NCBI GenBank assembly: GCA_022885665.1
Contig: JAGQDJ010000036.1
Coordinates: 280,724-344,723, forward strand
Direction of reading: 5' to 3'
From: Triops longicaudatus
Lineage: Eukaryota > Arthropoda > Branchiopoda > Notostraca > Triopsidae
Length of the DNA stretch: 64,000 nt
In this document: positions 23,448 through 37,156 of the stretch, piece by piece
Numbering within the stretch: position 1 is the first letter of the stretch
How the letters are laid out: every line of letters starts with the position of its first letter
Position numbers and translations under genes: made by a program
Notes under the pieces: model-generated
What the model was told of the DNA's origin: nothing
The model's input: only the letters and a program-made list of their open reading frames with translations
Database searches by the model: none

Positions 23448-26400
23448 AAAACGCGGGATTGATGAAAGCGTGTAAATGTTTGCATATGGTTTATTCTACT
23501 TTGTTTTGTGTATCATTAAAATGGGAAATAAATTCATCTTTGACATTTGATACAAATACAGAACCAAGATTAGAAAGAAAGGTTCATAATAAAACGAAAT
23601 CCTTTATTTATCTTTTTGTATTTAATCACCCTTTAAGATGTTGACGTACGTGCACCACATGTTTTCTTCCGCCGCAAACTCCCCTATTTTGGTATGAAAT
23701 ATGGACTTACCCGCATCCGGTCGAATTCGGTTCGAGTCCTTTTTTCGCGCTCAAATGCTTAAAGGAGAGTTTATTATCAGCAGGTAAGGCCAACTCGTGT
23801 TGTTATACGTATCCAACGTTTAAACCAAGCTTGTGCGTACTTGTGTCCGACGCAGAACTGCTGTGTCTCGATATTATTGACTTTAATCATAAGTGAAAGA
23901 ACGTTATCATGGGGGATATTTTATGAAAATCTTCTTGGAGTAAAGGAGAAAATTCAGTGTGTAAAAATCGTAAAAGCGTGGCTACCGTATGGGCGAGCCA
24001 AGTCTAACACAACCAAACTTGAAGTGACTGGTTCAAATCTTCTCATAAATCACTTGAAACGTGTGGTTCTGATCACCTGACAGTTACATGTTTTATTTCA
24101 TTTTTCTTATGTGAAAGACTGATCTTGAGGATATGTCCATTGCGCTGTGTGTACCGATCATCATAGGAAGTGGGTTGTCTTCCCCCTGCGGGCGAGTCGA
24201 GTTAGAACCCGCAGCGCTTAGAATGGCGGTTCCCCTTGCTTAAGCGGACTCGCTTGGCAAGCCTTCTGCAGCAGCAGCAGCGCCTGCCCGCGTTTGCGTT
24301 CGTCCCGGGCTTCCTCTGTGGTGGCTTGTGTTGCGTCGTGCTTATTTAGAAGCAGTTTTAGATTCTTTTCAAGTGAAACAGGCTATTCTATTGCAGTGAA
24401 TTGTGGAGAGTTTGCGTCAGTGAACACGATTCCAGGTAAATCCAAGCCTCAAACTTGCGGATTACTATTTGATTAACCTAAGTTCCTTGACACACCGTGT
24501 TTTGCTAATTTTTCTGAACTGTACCAAGCCTCCTTGTGTTATATTCCGGTAGTCTTCCTCACTGTCACTGCGAATTCAGGGACGAAACCTAAACTAAGCA
24601 AGGCAACAGTTTCTTACCCTATTCTAGTGCCAGATTTCCAGCGTGACATTCTTGGAGATACATTCAGTAATGTGATGGTTGCAACAGTTACCTTTCAGCT
24701 AGTAGTAAAACGTAAATTAAACTGTGTTCTAGTATGGAATATTTTTAACGTATCAACGTTTAGCAAACTTTTTTCGAAAGTGTTCGTTTATTGTCCTAAT
24801 AATTACAACTTCACTACAGTTGCAGTGATTTTATGACATTGCATGGTTTAGACGTCAGCTGTTGCTTCTTAGCTAGCACCATTACGCCCCCACCTCACCC
24901 GCGCACTAAATAGGGATATTGGCAAGACATCGATAATATTCGAATTCCGTTTACTAACACTTTACGAAAGGCTTTGACCTCCTGAGTTGCAGTTTCAAAG
25001 GGGGGAAAATATGCCAAGGGAGAGGACCCACGCAAAGCTGGCGCGCTTTCTACAAACTTGCTTGATCTTGCTCAGTTAGGCTGAATCTCTTCTCGAGAAA
25101 GGTTTCATAGAGAGCAACGTTCTCTCTCCAATGCTTGCACTGCACAAGCACACAGCACGACTGCCGACTCAGTCGAACATTTTTGTTGTCCATTAACGTC
25201 AGCAGCAAGCTCCACCTCTGGAAGGTCTAGCCGCGCCTCTCCGCTTTACACGCGGTCTTATAAGGCGGTCTCGGGCGAGCTCAGTAGCTTACCCAGGCAC
25301 GCAGGCTGTGTAGAGTCCCAAGCTGAGTCCTGTAGGAATGTTATGCATGATGCTTAGCGAACGTTTTGGTTAGGACGGCCTCCTGGCACGGAGCAAAATC
25401 GATGCAGTGCTGAAATGTCTGGTCGATAAGACAACGAGAAGAAAGAGAGAGATGATAAGGTACCATAGCAACCGTGCCCTGCTCCCTCTTTTAGCCAACT
25501 TCTACAGTAATTATTCTTTGGAGGGAAAATTCTTACGTCCTTTGTGCCCGAGATCCTGTTAAAGCTCAAAGATCCGCTGATTAATCGCTTTTAAAGAATA
25601 AAAAAGGTTTGTGTACGCTAACCGGTTTGAAGAAAACGTTGCTTTCTCTGTTTGGCATAATACTGTAAATAAAAGATGGTCAAAAGAAAGGATTGATGAA
25701 AGTAAGGGAGGAAATGTTCGAAACGACGAGAGTCTAGTGGGGAAACAGGTAGGAAAGAAGCGATGTCCGAGTCCGAACCGTCCACGCGAGCGTACCGCAC
25801 AGTGTGCGCATAATAAAGCGTAAGGCACGTAGGATTGAAAGTAATACTCCGAAGGAGATCAGACGCGCGGGTTGAAGTCCAGCGGACTGCCCAACCCGGT
25901 AATGAGGCCTGCGGGACAGCCGGTTTACTAGCGGGTTCCGCCGCTGCCCTAGCGACTGAGGCGAAAGCTAGGGGAACTAAGAACGAGACGAGCTTGTTTG
26001 CTTGCAAGAACATATTAGGATAGCAGCGTGATGCTTTTTTGTGCGTTTGTGTATGGTTTCTGGCAGGTTTTTATTGCGTCCGGAACTGTTTAGAACCGTG
26101 GAATTTATCGTGAATTTTTTCAGCGGCATATGTGAGAACTTTGTAATTGTGTAAAAGAAAGGCTGAAATCTTATCGTGGTCACACGTTTGCCATTCCCAA
26201 AGGTTGACAACCAGCCTCATTATGTCAGCCGCATATTTCAACAAGTTTTCATGTCCAGAGAAGGTGCTTTTGACATTTTCTGTTAGTAACGGAATCCCTG
26301 CGTTGATTTGTGCATTGTCTGTGCCACGCTGAAAACTGAAATTAACTAAACATTTTATTGTAATTATTGCTTTTGCAGCAGGCAAAAAGCCTATAGTGAG

Positions 26401-26859
26401 TCACTGCTGTTCGTATGCTGTAAAGAGTTCACTTCCGGGTCGTGAGAAATTTTGCTTCGAATTTTGAACAAATTCGAGAAAGTAGTCATTGCGTGATTTA
26501 GGTTACACACACAAGGAAAGACACTGGAAACCAGTACAAATTTTTTCTTTTGTGTTAATATAAATAAATTCTATCATAAGCTTAGGACAGAACCTATCGT
26601 GTGTACTGACAAATTATCCTATGAACTTGTGTCATCAGCAGCTACAACAGAATTGGAACTATAGACCAAAGGCACATCGAATAATAAAATCTTCAGAACG
26701 TAACATATGTAGACATTCAAAGTATTTCTTAAATCTTGAAGAAAGGTTTACTTTTAGGGGCAATGTACACTATTACGTTTGAAAACAGCAGACAATTTCT
26801 TGTAGAAATTAAGAAAGAGTGAAAAGATCGATTTGGTTTCATTGTATTTCTTTTAATAG
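23448..26859. other. intergenic / probable 5' non-coding region of SIN3A
   Basis: No recognisable protein domain is found. 24180-24330 and about 24990-25990 are richer in G+C than the surroundings and include a short CAG run near 24270. These are plausible promoter or 5' UTR exons for SIN3A, whose first coding exon is preceded by an acceptor (ttttaatag, 26851-26859). Around 23640-23890 short frames open on both strands next to fair splice donors (plus gtaagg at 23784; minus gtaagt ending near 23706), but I could not assemble a gene. Confidence 0.4.
23527..23532 (+). promoter_or_regulatory. candidate polyadenylation signal (AATAAA) of AP3S
   Basis: This is an exact hexamer 80 nt after the AP3S stop codon. 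Confidence 0.55.
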
Positions 26860-26878
26860 GTGTGTCAAATGCACGGCC

Positions 26879-29800
26879 ATGAAGCGAGTGGATGATCCTT
26901 CATTAGTGAAATCTGAAGGTGGGCCTTTGCCTCTTCAGGCCACGCTTTATACGACCCGCCCTGCTCTAGTAACTCCGCCTACAGCGGTTGCAGCTTCCGT
27001 CCTGCAAGCCGTCCGCGTAGGTAGTCCCCACCCTGCACCGACGGCTTCCGCAACGGTGTCTAACCCATTTCCCAGAGGACTTCAACCTTTAGCCACGCCT
27101 ACCACACCGGCTTTAAATCTGAGTACCGTCCCAAACTCAATTTTGCGTCCTAAATCGCCCGATACCGCCGTAGGCATGCAAAGCAGCGTTCAAACCGTGT
27201 ATCCTGGACCTGTGTACACCGGCACGCTGCCTGGAGCTTCGGCTTCAGCAGCGGCCGCACCCCCGGCGGCAAGTAATAACAATTCGGCGTTACATAACAG
27301 TGCTGCCAACGCGTTATTGCTCCAGCAAGCTGGCGCAAGTCCGGGTGCTGGAGCGACCACGGCCAGTGCGTCAATACAAAGTATTGCCCATCAACAACAC
27401 CTGTTCCACCAAGCGGTAGCACAACAACAAGTACGACATAAAGTTCATACTGCAGCAACAGCGCCACCTGCAGCGTCGTCGCCCACAGTGGCCGGTTCGG
27501 GGCTTTCAGTGGGTCAAGCTCCGCCCTCGTCGCAGCCGTCGACAGGAGGACAACAGCAGCCCTTTCCGAGACTAAAAGTAGAAGATGCACTGTCATACTT
27601 GGATCAAGTCAAGTACAAGTTTGGGAACCAGCCTCAAGTTTACAACGATTTTTTGGATATTATGAAAGAATTCAAATCTCAAAGGTAAAAATCAAGACAT
27701 TTTGGTTATAATTAACTAAATTGGTTTTAATAATTGTACTGCGCAAGTATAGAACATATTAGAGATATACTTTCACTTCCAGGGTGCAGTTTAGTAAAGG
27801 TGTAGTGAGTTGTTTTAAGTAGCAAGATGTAGCCGTATAATAGATGATTTGTCGTCGTCCAATATCTAAGTAATTCGGGACAGTGAAGATGTGGTGGTTT
27901 GAAGCTGTTACAAGTTTTGATTGTAAGCGTTTTTTTTTTTCAATGTTTTAAATGTAATCGGCCCTTAAGGGCTGTATTTCCATTTGAATATGTTATAAAG
28001 TACGCCAGCAGTTCGAAATTGCCCTGTTCAACTTAAGCAAGCCATTTCAGCGTAAGAGAAGGTAGTTAAAAAATCTATAAAAATGGGATATATGTAGAAA
28101 GATTTGAAGAATTATCTCATAAGCACAACGATGTGTCACATCGTACTATTAGAAGGTTTCGTTCCAGCTTTTAAGTTTTTAAGTAGGTGTTTGAGAGACT
28201 GGTGAAGCATTCTTTCATATCCTGTCTCGCTTCTTAATTAGCGATGAAACGTAAGTTTTTGCGAGATAGAAATTAAATGATTTCGTTGTGTTATATTTGA
28301 ATACAGTGATATATTATCTCAGAGTTGCTTATTCATTATAAAAAAATGAGAAAGTCTCTGTGAAACTCTTCCGGTAGTCCTGTGGAATATTTGCAAGTTT
28401 TGGCAGTGAATCTGATCAAGACGCGTGTTTGCTTCTAAACAGTCGAATAAAACTTATGTTTGTTTTTTTCTGGAAAGGGTTATAAAGTTCTTTCGAAAGT
28501 GAAGTGGGGTAAAGCTTGATGAGTGGAGTGTGCGTATTGTTTCTAGTTTTCAAGACTAGCGATACTATCCCAACGATCATTATTAGAATCGAGAAAATTA
28601 TTGATTGCACGGGCTAGTGGAGAATTTTTTTCTGATAAGTGTACTTTTATGGTTATTGTATTCCGTATTATGTGCAATACTACCGCATAGTAAAAAGCGC
28701 TACAAAAATAACTAATGAACATGTATCTCGGTATTTCTTGCAGTATTGATACGCCTGGAGTTATTGCCCGAGTTTCCAGCCTTTTTCGAGGTCACCCTGA
28801 ATTAATTGTGGGGTTCAACACTTTCCTTCCGCTGGGTTATAAAATTGAAGTCCAATCCAATGAACAAGTAAATGCTGTGTGAAGCAAACAAAGGATTGTG
28901 TAATTCTAACATTCTATTTCAATTAGGATGGCGTTGTTTCCTGTCAAGTTTCTGTCAGCGTTCCTGGAGGCATGAATAGTCACACAACGACGGTTGTTCA
29001 CGCCCCCACTGGCGTTCATCACATTTCCCAGTCAGGGGTAATCTCCGCCCCTTTGCCTGGCACGGCTCCGCCAGCTATTCCATCTTCTAACACTCACGTA
29101 ATGATTTGTAAATGTTTCTTTTTTTAAAGACTACGTGTCTTTTAGTTTGTGCTGTCTTAGTTTTTTCTCTTTGTGTTATTTTGGTTTATGTTTTACCTTT
29201 TTATTGCATTACTTTTGGTAGAAGGGATTCCATTTTTCAGGAAATGAAAAAAAAAGTAATAATTGTTGAATTTTTCTATTATAGGGAGTGAGTGGGAATA
29301 CCGCTGCAACGCCTCTTTTGACTATCAAACAGCCAGTGGGCTCTCCTGGCACTCAGTATGCACCCGGAGCCCCGCCCACCGCTGCTTCTGCGGCAAGCAG
29401 GGACTCAAGCAGTCCTGGCTTGCAAAACTCAAGCTCTGCAGCTCAGACCACACAAGCTTCGAGCTGTACGAATACGACAGCGCTGCCAGCTCATTCTCCC
29501 GCCTCTCTGACTTCTTCACCAGCACTGAGCAATTCAGCCAGTAGCCAGCCTGTGGAATTTAATCACGCGATAAATTACGTGAATAAAATTAAGGTAATTT
29601 TTTCTGAGCTTAGCAAATATGGGTAGTTCGCGTAGGGTTTTGTTTGATCCTTCTTATATGAAAGTACACTATTGGTCCTCTGTTCGCAGTCTTTCATGAA
29701 AGATGCTCGTCACGTGGTTGAAATGTTTTTAAAAGCAGACTAGCGTATCACTGAAGCTAAATATAGAATTAAACAGGGAAAGCACGAGTTTAGGAGGAGT

Positions 29801-32800
29801 GCCAGCTGTTTGCTAGGATGTTTGCTTGAAACGCAATGAGATTTTGGCGGTTGGCTGTAAGTTACGGGACCCTTTCGACCAAACAGAAGGACTTATTTTC
29901 TAGTAGCATGTATTTGTTACTGCTTTATTTCTGGGGATTGGAAGATGGACAAAGATGTATTTCTTAACATGTTTTTGGAAAGTTTCCTATATTGAGTTTT
30001 CGGTTCTTTTATAGAATCGATTCCAAGGGCAACCGGAAATTTATAAGCAATTTTTGGAAATTTTGCACACGTATCAGAAAGAACAACGTTCTTTGAAAGA
30101 AGGACTTTTGCCTCCTGGACGCCATTTGACAGAAGCAGAAGTATATGACCAAGTGGCGAGGCTGTTCCAGAACCAAGGAGACCTTTTGCAAGAATTTGGA
30201 CAGTTTTTGCCGGATGCGACTAGCGGCTCGTCGTCTCTAAACATGGTATGATTCATTAGTTGATTCAAAGCTTCAGCTAGTTTGGTGAAGCATTTTTAAG
30301 TTAAATTTTTTTCCGATGAACTACTTTGAGAGTTAAATGAGTTTTTCTTCCGTAATGAATTAACACATGCTGTGTAGCACTATATTGAAGTGAAAACTTT
30401 CCTGTCTATATATTTTTCTTGTGTTGTATGTGAGTGTAGATTCACATTAGCATCGCTGCTGTGTAGTTCAATTTGCTGATTAATTTGGTCCCTTGTTTTT
30501 AGAGCGCGATCTCGACGAGCGGTGGAGGAAATCATCGTTCGTCTGCGTCGGATTTGAGTTCAAGCGTCCTGAAAAAGCCCTCGCACATAAAAACTAGCCA
30601 AAACTCGTCTTCAGCCACTCCCCCTAATCCCGTGCCGTCCTTAGCGCCGTCGTTAAGTTCGCACCACAATTCGCAAAACAATTCGCATCACAATTTGTCA
30701 CGATTTGGTCTGAAAAGGCCATTGGCCGCTTCTCCGGTACCATCGGCGACGGTACCCAATCCCAAGAAACCACGTTTGGGCGGTTTTTCGTCCTCAAGCT
30801 CATTGAGAGACGTGTCGCTAGCCGAGGCAGCCAAATATGGGACGTTGAATGAGTACGCGTTCTTTGACAAAGTGCGGAAAGCGTTGAGAAGCCAAGAGGT
30901 TTACGATAATTTCTTGCGGTGCTTGGTACTTTTTAACCAAGATATCGTGTCAAGATCGGAACTCTTACAGCTGGTCATGCCATTCTTGGGCAAGTTCCCT
31001 GAGCTGTTGAGATGGTTTAAGGACTTCTTGGGCTGCAAAGACAACGGAGGAGGAACGGGAGTGGGAAGTGTCGGGAGCAATGAAAGAGGCGGAGCCCATT
31101 CGGCTAATTCCATTACAGGGAATAATACTCCCTCTGGACATATTGAAGCGATTCCACATGCACTGGCTAAACAAGAACGTGTAACTGGCGATTTGGCTAT
31201 GGAAATAGGTCAGTAAAATAATGTTTTATTTAAACCTTTCAAATGTAACCGTAGAAGGCAACCAAAACTGTTACTTTGATGAGCAGATTTTACATGTCTA
31301 TTATTACTCTTAATATTAGTACTTCAAAATTATCACAGGATCGGTAGAGGTTAGGATAGGAAAATGCTTCTAGTAATTAAATTGTAAAAGAAAAGTGGTA
31401 ATGCAGAAATATTTCGATAGAAGTAGGCATTAAATGTAAATCGATTTTTTTTTAGACTATACTACGTGTAAACGCCTGGGAGCTTCGTACTGCGCACTGC
31501 CTAAATCTTACGTGCAGCCGAAATGTACTGGCCGGACACCCCTATGCAGAGAAGTCCTGAATGACACGTGGGTTTCGTTTCCTTCCTGGTCCGAAGATTC
31601 TACCTTCGTATCGTCGCGTAAAACGCAGTATGAGGAATACATTTATCGGTGCGAAGATGAGCGCTACGAGGTAAAAATCTGGCTTTTAAGGAATTTTTTT
31701 CCATTTTCGGTCTTATTCTTATGTGATTGGTGCTTTTTGTTACAAGTCTTACATTTTGAACTTAAATTCTACTTGTCACGTGTTGTTTCGGGAATTTTGA
31801 GGAAGGTGAACTCCGGGATAATTAATTCAAGAGAATTGACGTTGAGTGAAAATATTGTCTACTTTAAAATTTTATATATATATTTATTTTGTAAATAATT
31901 GTCAGTTCGTGCGTTCACAGCTAGATATGTTTCTGCTTTTTGTAGAAAAGTGGAATTTTTATGATTTACTTCAAATTTGGAATAGTGTTGTAATGTAATG
32001 CGTTCTGTCGTAGTTGGATGTTGTTTTGGAGACGAATTTGGCGACAATTCGCGTATTGGAGGGTTTAGTGAAAAAGATGGCAAGGATGTCGCCCGATGAG
32101 CTCAATCGTTTCCGGTTGGATGATTGTTTAGGAGGAACGTCACCTACAATTCACCTCCGAGCCATTCGAAGGTATGTTATTCTGTTGCGACTTGTTTTCT
32201 GTTATAATATTCGTAATATTTGTTAGTAACGCTTTTCGTAGAGAAAATACTTTATATGTTGTATTGCTCGGTGTAGGATTTACGGTGATAGAGCCAATGA
32301 CATTATTGAGGGGTTGAAGAAAAACCCCTCGGTGGCAGTTCCGGTGGTTTTGAAACGGTTGAAGACGAAAGAGGAAGAGTGGCGAGAAGCTCAAAAGGGA
32401 TTCAACAAAATTTGGCGCGAACAGAACGAAAAATACTACCTCAAATCCTTGGATCATCAAGGGATCAACTTTAAGCAAAATGACGCCAAAGCTTTGCGTT
32501 CTAAGAGCCTCTTAAACGAGATTGAAACCTTGTTTGACGAAGTAAGTGTACTTGGCACATTATGAGTTACATTATACTCAGTCTGTCGTTTAGAGTCGTT
32601 CATTAAGTTCGTATATGCTATTAGTCCAGGTCGAAAACTGTAAACCTAAAACAGGAAAATACTTAGAACTTGTGGGATTTGTTAGGACTGAAGAGTATGA
32701 GATCGTGTTTTAATTTTTTATTATTTCTCATCCAATTAGCGTCAGGAACAAAACGACGATTCTCAGGTGACAAATCCAGGCGGTGCGCATTTAATCCTGC

Positions 32801-35307
32801 CGTATAAAGACCGCAGCGTTTTGGATGACGCTGCCGAACTGCTCATTCACCATGCCAAACGCCAAGCAGGCATCCATAAAGAAGACAAACGACGCATTAA
32901 AACATTATTGCGCCATTCCTTACCAGATATGTTCCGCCATCCGCGCCAAGAATTATCTGAAGACGAACGGGATGATGACGGTAAAATTTTTGTTTTCAAG
33001 CACCCCGAAACATTCTACACAATCACTTGTGATGTACACCGGAAAGCACCATGATAGCTGGGAGTTATTAATCGTGTGCTTTATTTTTCGTATATCAACT
33101 ACGACGACAAAATTTGCGACAAGATATCAAGAAGCTTAAGAACATTTCTTTCGTAACAGTTTCTAACAAACTGCGATGTTCTCTAGATGAAAATCATGAC
33201 GAAGAGGAGGAAGAAGAGATTCCCAGAAGCAAGCGTTCCAACGGACCCTCGAAGCGAAACTCGCCCACTAATACCAACGCTACGTCTACTGCAGCCTCCA
33301 CAACCACTACTGAGAGTATAGTCAACGGCGATGGAAAAGACAAGAACAGCGAGGAAAAGAATAATCATAGCAGCCATTCGGCAGAAGATAAAACCAACAA
33401 GGAACGATGGAAAGGAGGAGCCGAAGATCGACCACCCGATAAGAAAAACTTGGACGATTCGTGCTCCGTAAGCCTTTTTATAAGAAATAACTAAAAAAAT
33501 CTAAGATGGTTGTTTCGTTAATTTGCCACTTTTTCATTATTTTGTAAAGTATTTCTAAATGTGCTACCAGTGGATAGCACGGAGTGTTGATGGATAGCAC
33601 GACAATTATTTTTACTGAAATATCTCCATTTTTATTAGGACGAGTATTATACCGTGTTCTACGGGAATAATCACTGGTACGTGTTCTTGCGTTTGCACCA
33701 AATATTATGCGAGCGGTTGGCCAAAATGTACGAAAGAGCCGTGATCTTGGCTGCGGAAGAACGTAAAGTTCCCAATGCTCCGTCTTCCTCGCTCCGGCCA
33801 CGCCCCTCTTTACCTGGTTCCTCGTCTACCTCCAACTCCAGTACTGCTCAGCCTGCCAGCCAAGCAAAATCGGCCGCGGAGGCACTGCGGCTCAAACAAT
33901 CCCATGACATCGATGTGGAAGATTATTATCCTGCCTTTTTGGATATGGTGAAGAACGTTTTAGACGGGCATATGGAATCGTCTGCTTACGAAGACACGTT
34001 ACGAGAACTGTTTGGCATCCACGCGTACTTGGCCTTTACTTTAGACAAAGTGGTTATCAATGCCGTGCGACAGTTGCAGCATTTGGTCAGTGAAGAAGTT
34101 TCTTTAGCGTGCCACGAGCTCTGGCTCAACGAGAGCAAAAAAGGAGGCGGAGGTGGGTACCTAAGCGGGGCGGGGCAAAGACATGGAGCCGAATTGGTGT
34201 ACCAGAAGAAAGCGGAACAGCTGGTGGCGGATGAAAACGTGTTCAAGATTGTCATTTTCAAGGAAGACTGCCGAATCACCATCCAACTCATGGATGCGGA
34301 AAATGGCGACGGCGAGAATGCCAGTGATGTGCAAAAATGGGCGTCGTATGTTGAGGATTACACCGAAAGCGGGAGTAGCAAAGGAGGAGCCGGAGGAAAA
34401 GGCGGGAGCAATACAAGAGGATTGTTGGGAAGGGATGAGCTTCCGGACGACCATGAAGATTGTGAAAAAGCGGTTTCACGAGCCGTAGATTTGGTGCGAA
34501 TGGGACGGAAACCGTTGGTGTTGAGACGGAACTTGAGGCTGTGGCGGAAGCGTGGACGAGAAGACGGTCAGAAAGAAGGAAATGAAACCGGGCGCCCTGG
34601 AGAGAAAGCTGACCCTACCAGGTACTAGATAATTTACCTTGATAATTACTCATTACTAGAATCAAGATGTCAAGAAATTTAAAGGAATTAATGAGCTATT
34701 AAAAAGTATATTTTTAAATTTTATCTATTCTTAAACAGATATACAAACGAAAATTAGATCTGCGTGTATTAGTGGTCTTCGGGGAGCTTTCAGTTTACGC
34801 ATTGTGACTTCTCGCCGTTTAAATTTTTAGAAAGCATAAACTTTTCTTGTTGTATTTCATGTTTTTGGTTTTAACAGGTTACTCCGCACTTGACTAATTT
34901 TTTTCTTTTCTTTGTGTAGTGATTTAATGGGTTTTGATAGCACCCAGTGTCGGTTTAATCTGCAGTCGTACAAAATGGTGTTTGTGGTCAATTCGGAAAG
35001 CGTTTTGTACCGCCGACACGCATTAAGTCGAGCGCGGGCGTCACGGAAAGGCGTGAGTCAGCGTAACCATGCCCGTTTCGCGAAATGGCACTCCAGTTGG
35101 GCATCACAGAACGTTAGTGCGGAAGCCCAAGCACAATGCATGGAGTGGCTCTTAGGTCGTGGTGACAATGTAGTGCCCAACCGAACGGAGGCGGTGTCTT
35201 GGACCAACATGGACCAACCGCCTTTCGTGCCTTACACGCGTTACAAAGTGACGCGCTTAGCCACGCCTTCGCAAACCAGTGCAACAGTGCCCATTGAAAC
35301 CTCCTAA
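26879..35307 (+). CDS. SIN3A: paired amphipathic helix transcriptional corepressor SIN3A
   Basis: Thirteen coding exons: 26879-27684, 28744-28867, 28927-29097, 29285-29593, 30015-30245, 30503-31208, 31456-31670, 32014-32171, 32277-32541, 32740-32980, 33187-33467, 33639-34621, 34920-35307; 1,625 residues (human about 1,270). MKRVDDPSLV starts the protein, then a long Ala/Pro/Ser/Gln-rich linker. PAH1 is at about 230-296 (RLKVEDALSYLDQVKYKFG), PAH2 at about 455-540 (PVEFNHAINYVNKIK, GQFLPDA), PAH3 at about 660-727 (FFDKVRKALRSQEVYDNFLR, FLGKFPELLRWFKDFLG). The HDAC-interacting Sin3 domain follows (CTGRTPLCREVLNDTWVSFP, YYLKSLDHQGINFKQND), then the conserved C-terminal region (VEDYYPAFLDMV, CRFNLQSYKMVFVV). 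It scaffolds the nuclear Sin3-HDAC1/2 repressor complex. Extra length comes from the low-complexity N-terminus and an acidic/Ser/Lys-rich insert in exon 11. An acceptor at 26859 implies at least one upstream non-coding exon. Confidence 0.97.
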
Positions 35308-37156
35308 CCCCTACCGAAAACAGTTATGCTTTTGTAAAACTATGTTTCGGGAAGGAGGTAAAACAAGAAAAACTTAACATGAGTCCTTTCGTGAGCTCGA
35401 AGGATCTGCAGTACAAAAAAAGAAAGGCAAGATGAAAAAGGTTTTGAAGAACTCTGCATAACTAAGTATGCGTGAATTAATTTAATGTCAATGCTTACCT
35501 ACACTTTGGCTCTATGGGCATAGTTTCGCGAGAGAGATCTCAAGGAAACTACCATGCAGTGACTTCGAAGTGAGGAGGAGAAAAATGGTGACAGTAAGAA
35601 GTACCAAATTTCGGGCCTTTTTCAAACGTGTTTGTTGTTTCCTTCATTTCTTGTGTTACCGGAAATGTATTTTTTGTATGAATGTTTCTTTGAAAGGGAG
35701 ACTAAGAAAAAGATGAAAGAACGATTAAGGGCTCTTTCAGTATGATAAGAAAAAGTATATGCAGCAAACTTGCATTGTTGTGCGTAGATTTAGAACTTTC
35801 TATCGTTTTCTTTATTTTTTGGTTTTCTTTGGTTTTCCAATCCTCTTGTCTGTAGCGTTTTTTAGAACAAGGTTTTGTACAGGCATTCCATATATGGGCC
35901 AGACATACTGAAAGAAAAGACAGAAAAACTGCATGGCAAAGCCAAAAATCTCACCTTTGCATGAAATGAAGACGACAAATGTGCCCCAGAGGTTGAAAGG
36001 GGCGGCCAGGGGCTATGAAACGTCCCCATGTCCGCTTTTAACCTGTTGTCTTTACCCACAATTTCGTTGGGTTTGAAAAATACACGCAATTTCATATAAA
36101 ATCGAGGAAATTCCAGAGAGCTTATGAAAATAGAGTAAAGCTTGCGATATTAACTTTATATTCCACGGCCTCTGACATTACACACAAGGAATTTTGGTAC
36201 AGTGTTCCATTTTAAGTTGTCACCTAACGTTTTAGTAACAGTACTTTTTTAGAAGCTGAGAGCTACTCTGCACAACATGAAACTTCAGTAATACCGAGCT
36301 AACGTGTGTGCATATAGAATTATGTAATATTTTTCTGTTTTGCAGCCTTAAAACACTTAACTGACTTGAGTAACTGTTACAGTAGTTTTTCTTCTGGAAA
36401 GCAAACTGCTCCATAAATAAAGCAAGTCCAGATATATAATGTAAAATCAAGTTTATAAGTTTCACATGTTAGATCAGTTTTACCATCTTAACAGTTCAAA
36501 GCGATCTTTCTAGTACCACTTGTGACCTAAATGTATGTTTAAGTAACTAAAACTTACCAAAACGTCATCATCCCTCTCAGTTTAAAGCGGCGTCGGTCAC
36601 AGAAACTTCGTCTGCGATTACGGGACCCAGGAATAAAGAGGTGTGACTGTAGTACATCGTATTTAGCAGCTATGATTTTTATCGGCGGAGCTTGTTTCAG
36701 AATTTGGGCTTCTCTAGTTTCTGTGTAACTCCATACCCTTATTGCAGTGCTTTCCAAGCCCCTTGAGTTACCCAGAATTTTTCAAAAGTAGGGTCTTTTG
36801 GTCACTACATATTTTCTTGTGTTAGGTTAGAAGAACTTGTTTGGTAATGAAGGCAAAAGTTTGAGACGTACGAGCTGGGTAAGCTAGATTGTAACGAGCT
36901 TATGCTTTAGAAATATTTGACGAGCTTTATTATTCGACATTTTTTTAGTAACAAGATTAGTGAAGTGAAACGCTTTGAAAAAGATATTCGTAAAAAGTCA
37001 AGCTCAAAAGTGACTTAGAAACTAAAAATGTGTAATGGTGTATATTATGAGCCGAAACTGTACAGAACACTCATAAGGTTTTCGACTTCGTTATACTGTT
37101 TACCGATTAGACACCATGTTCTTAACTTGACAATTGTTTTTGCTGTTTTTCAGGTG
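35308..37156. other. convergent intergenic between SIN3A and METAP1D
   Basis: The two genes converge across 1.85 kb. No domain or convincing spliced frame is seen. A minus-strand polyadenylation signal lies at 36926-36931, 226 nt after the METAP1D stop. The SIN3A 3' end is not obvious; the first plus AATAAA I noticed is far downstream (about 36416), so its UTR may be long. Confidence 0.45.
36926..36931 (-). promoter_or_regulatory. candidate polyadenylation signal of METAP1D
   Basis: TTTATT on the plus strand is AATAAA on the minus strand, in the convergent region with SIN3A. Confidence 0.4.

Noticed and set aside
23701..23745. tRNA-like T-loop GGTTCGAGTCC
   Set aside because: The flanking bases do not form a T-stem, and no D-arm or acceptor stem can be drawn. 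It is not a tRNA.
25559..26013. 131-codon minus frame (MFLQANKLVSFLVPLAF...) in the G+C-richer region before SIN3A
   Set aside because: Other frames in both directions are equally open here. There is no domain, and it probably reflects base composition of a promoter/UTR region.
27150..27596. Long minus frame opposite SIN3A exon 1
   Set aside because: It is a shadow of the Ala/Gln/Pro-rich coding sequence on the plus strand.
33571..33600. Two copies of TGGATAGCAC (33571-33580, 33591-33600) in a SIN3A intron
   Set aside because: A 10-bp direct repeat in a short intron is too weak to interpret.
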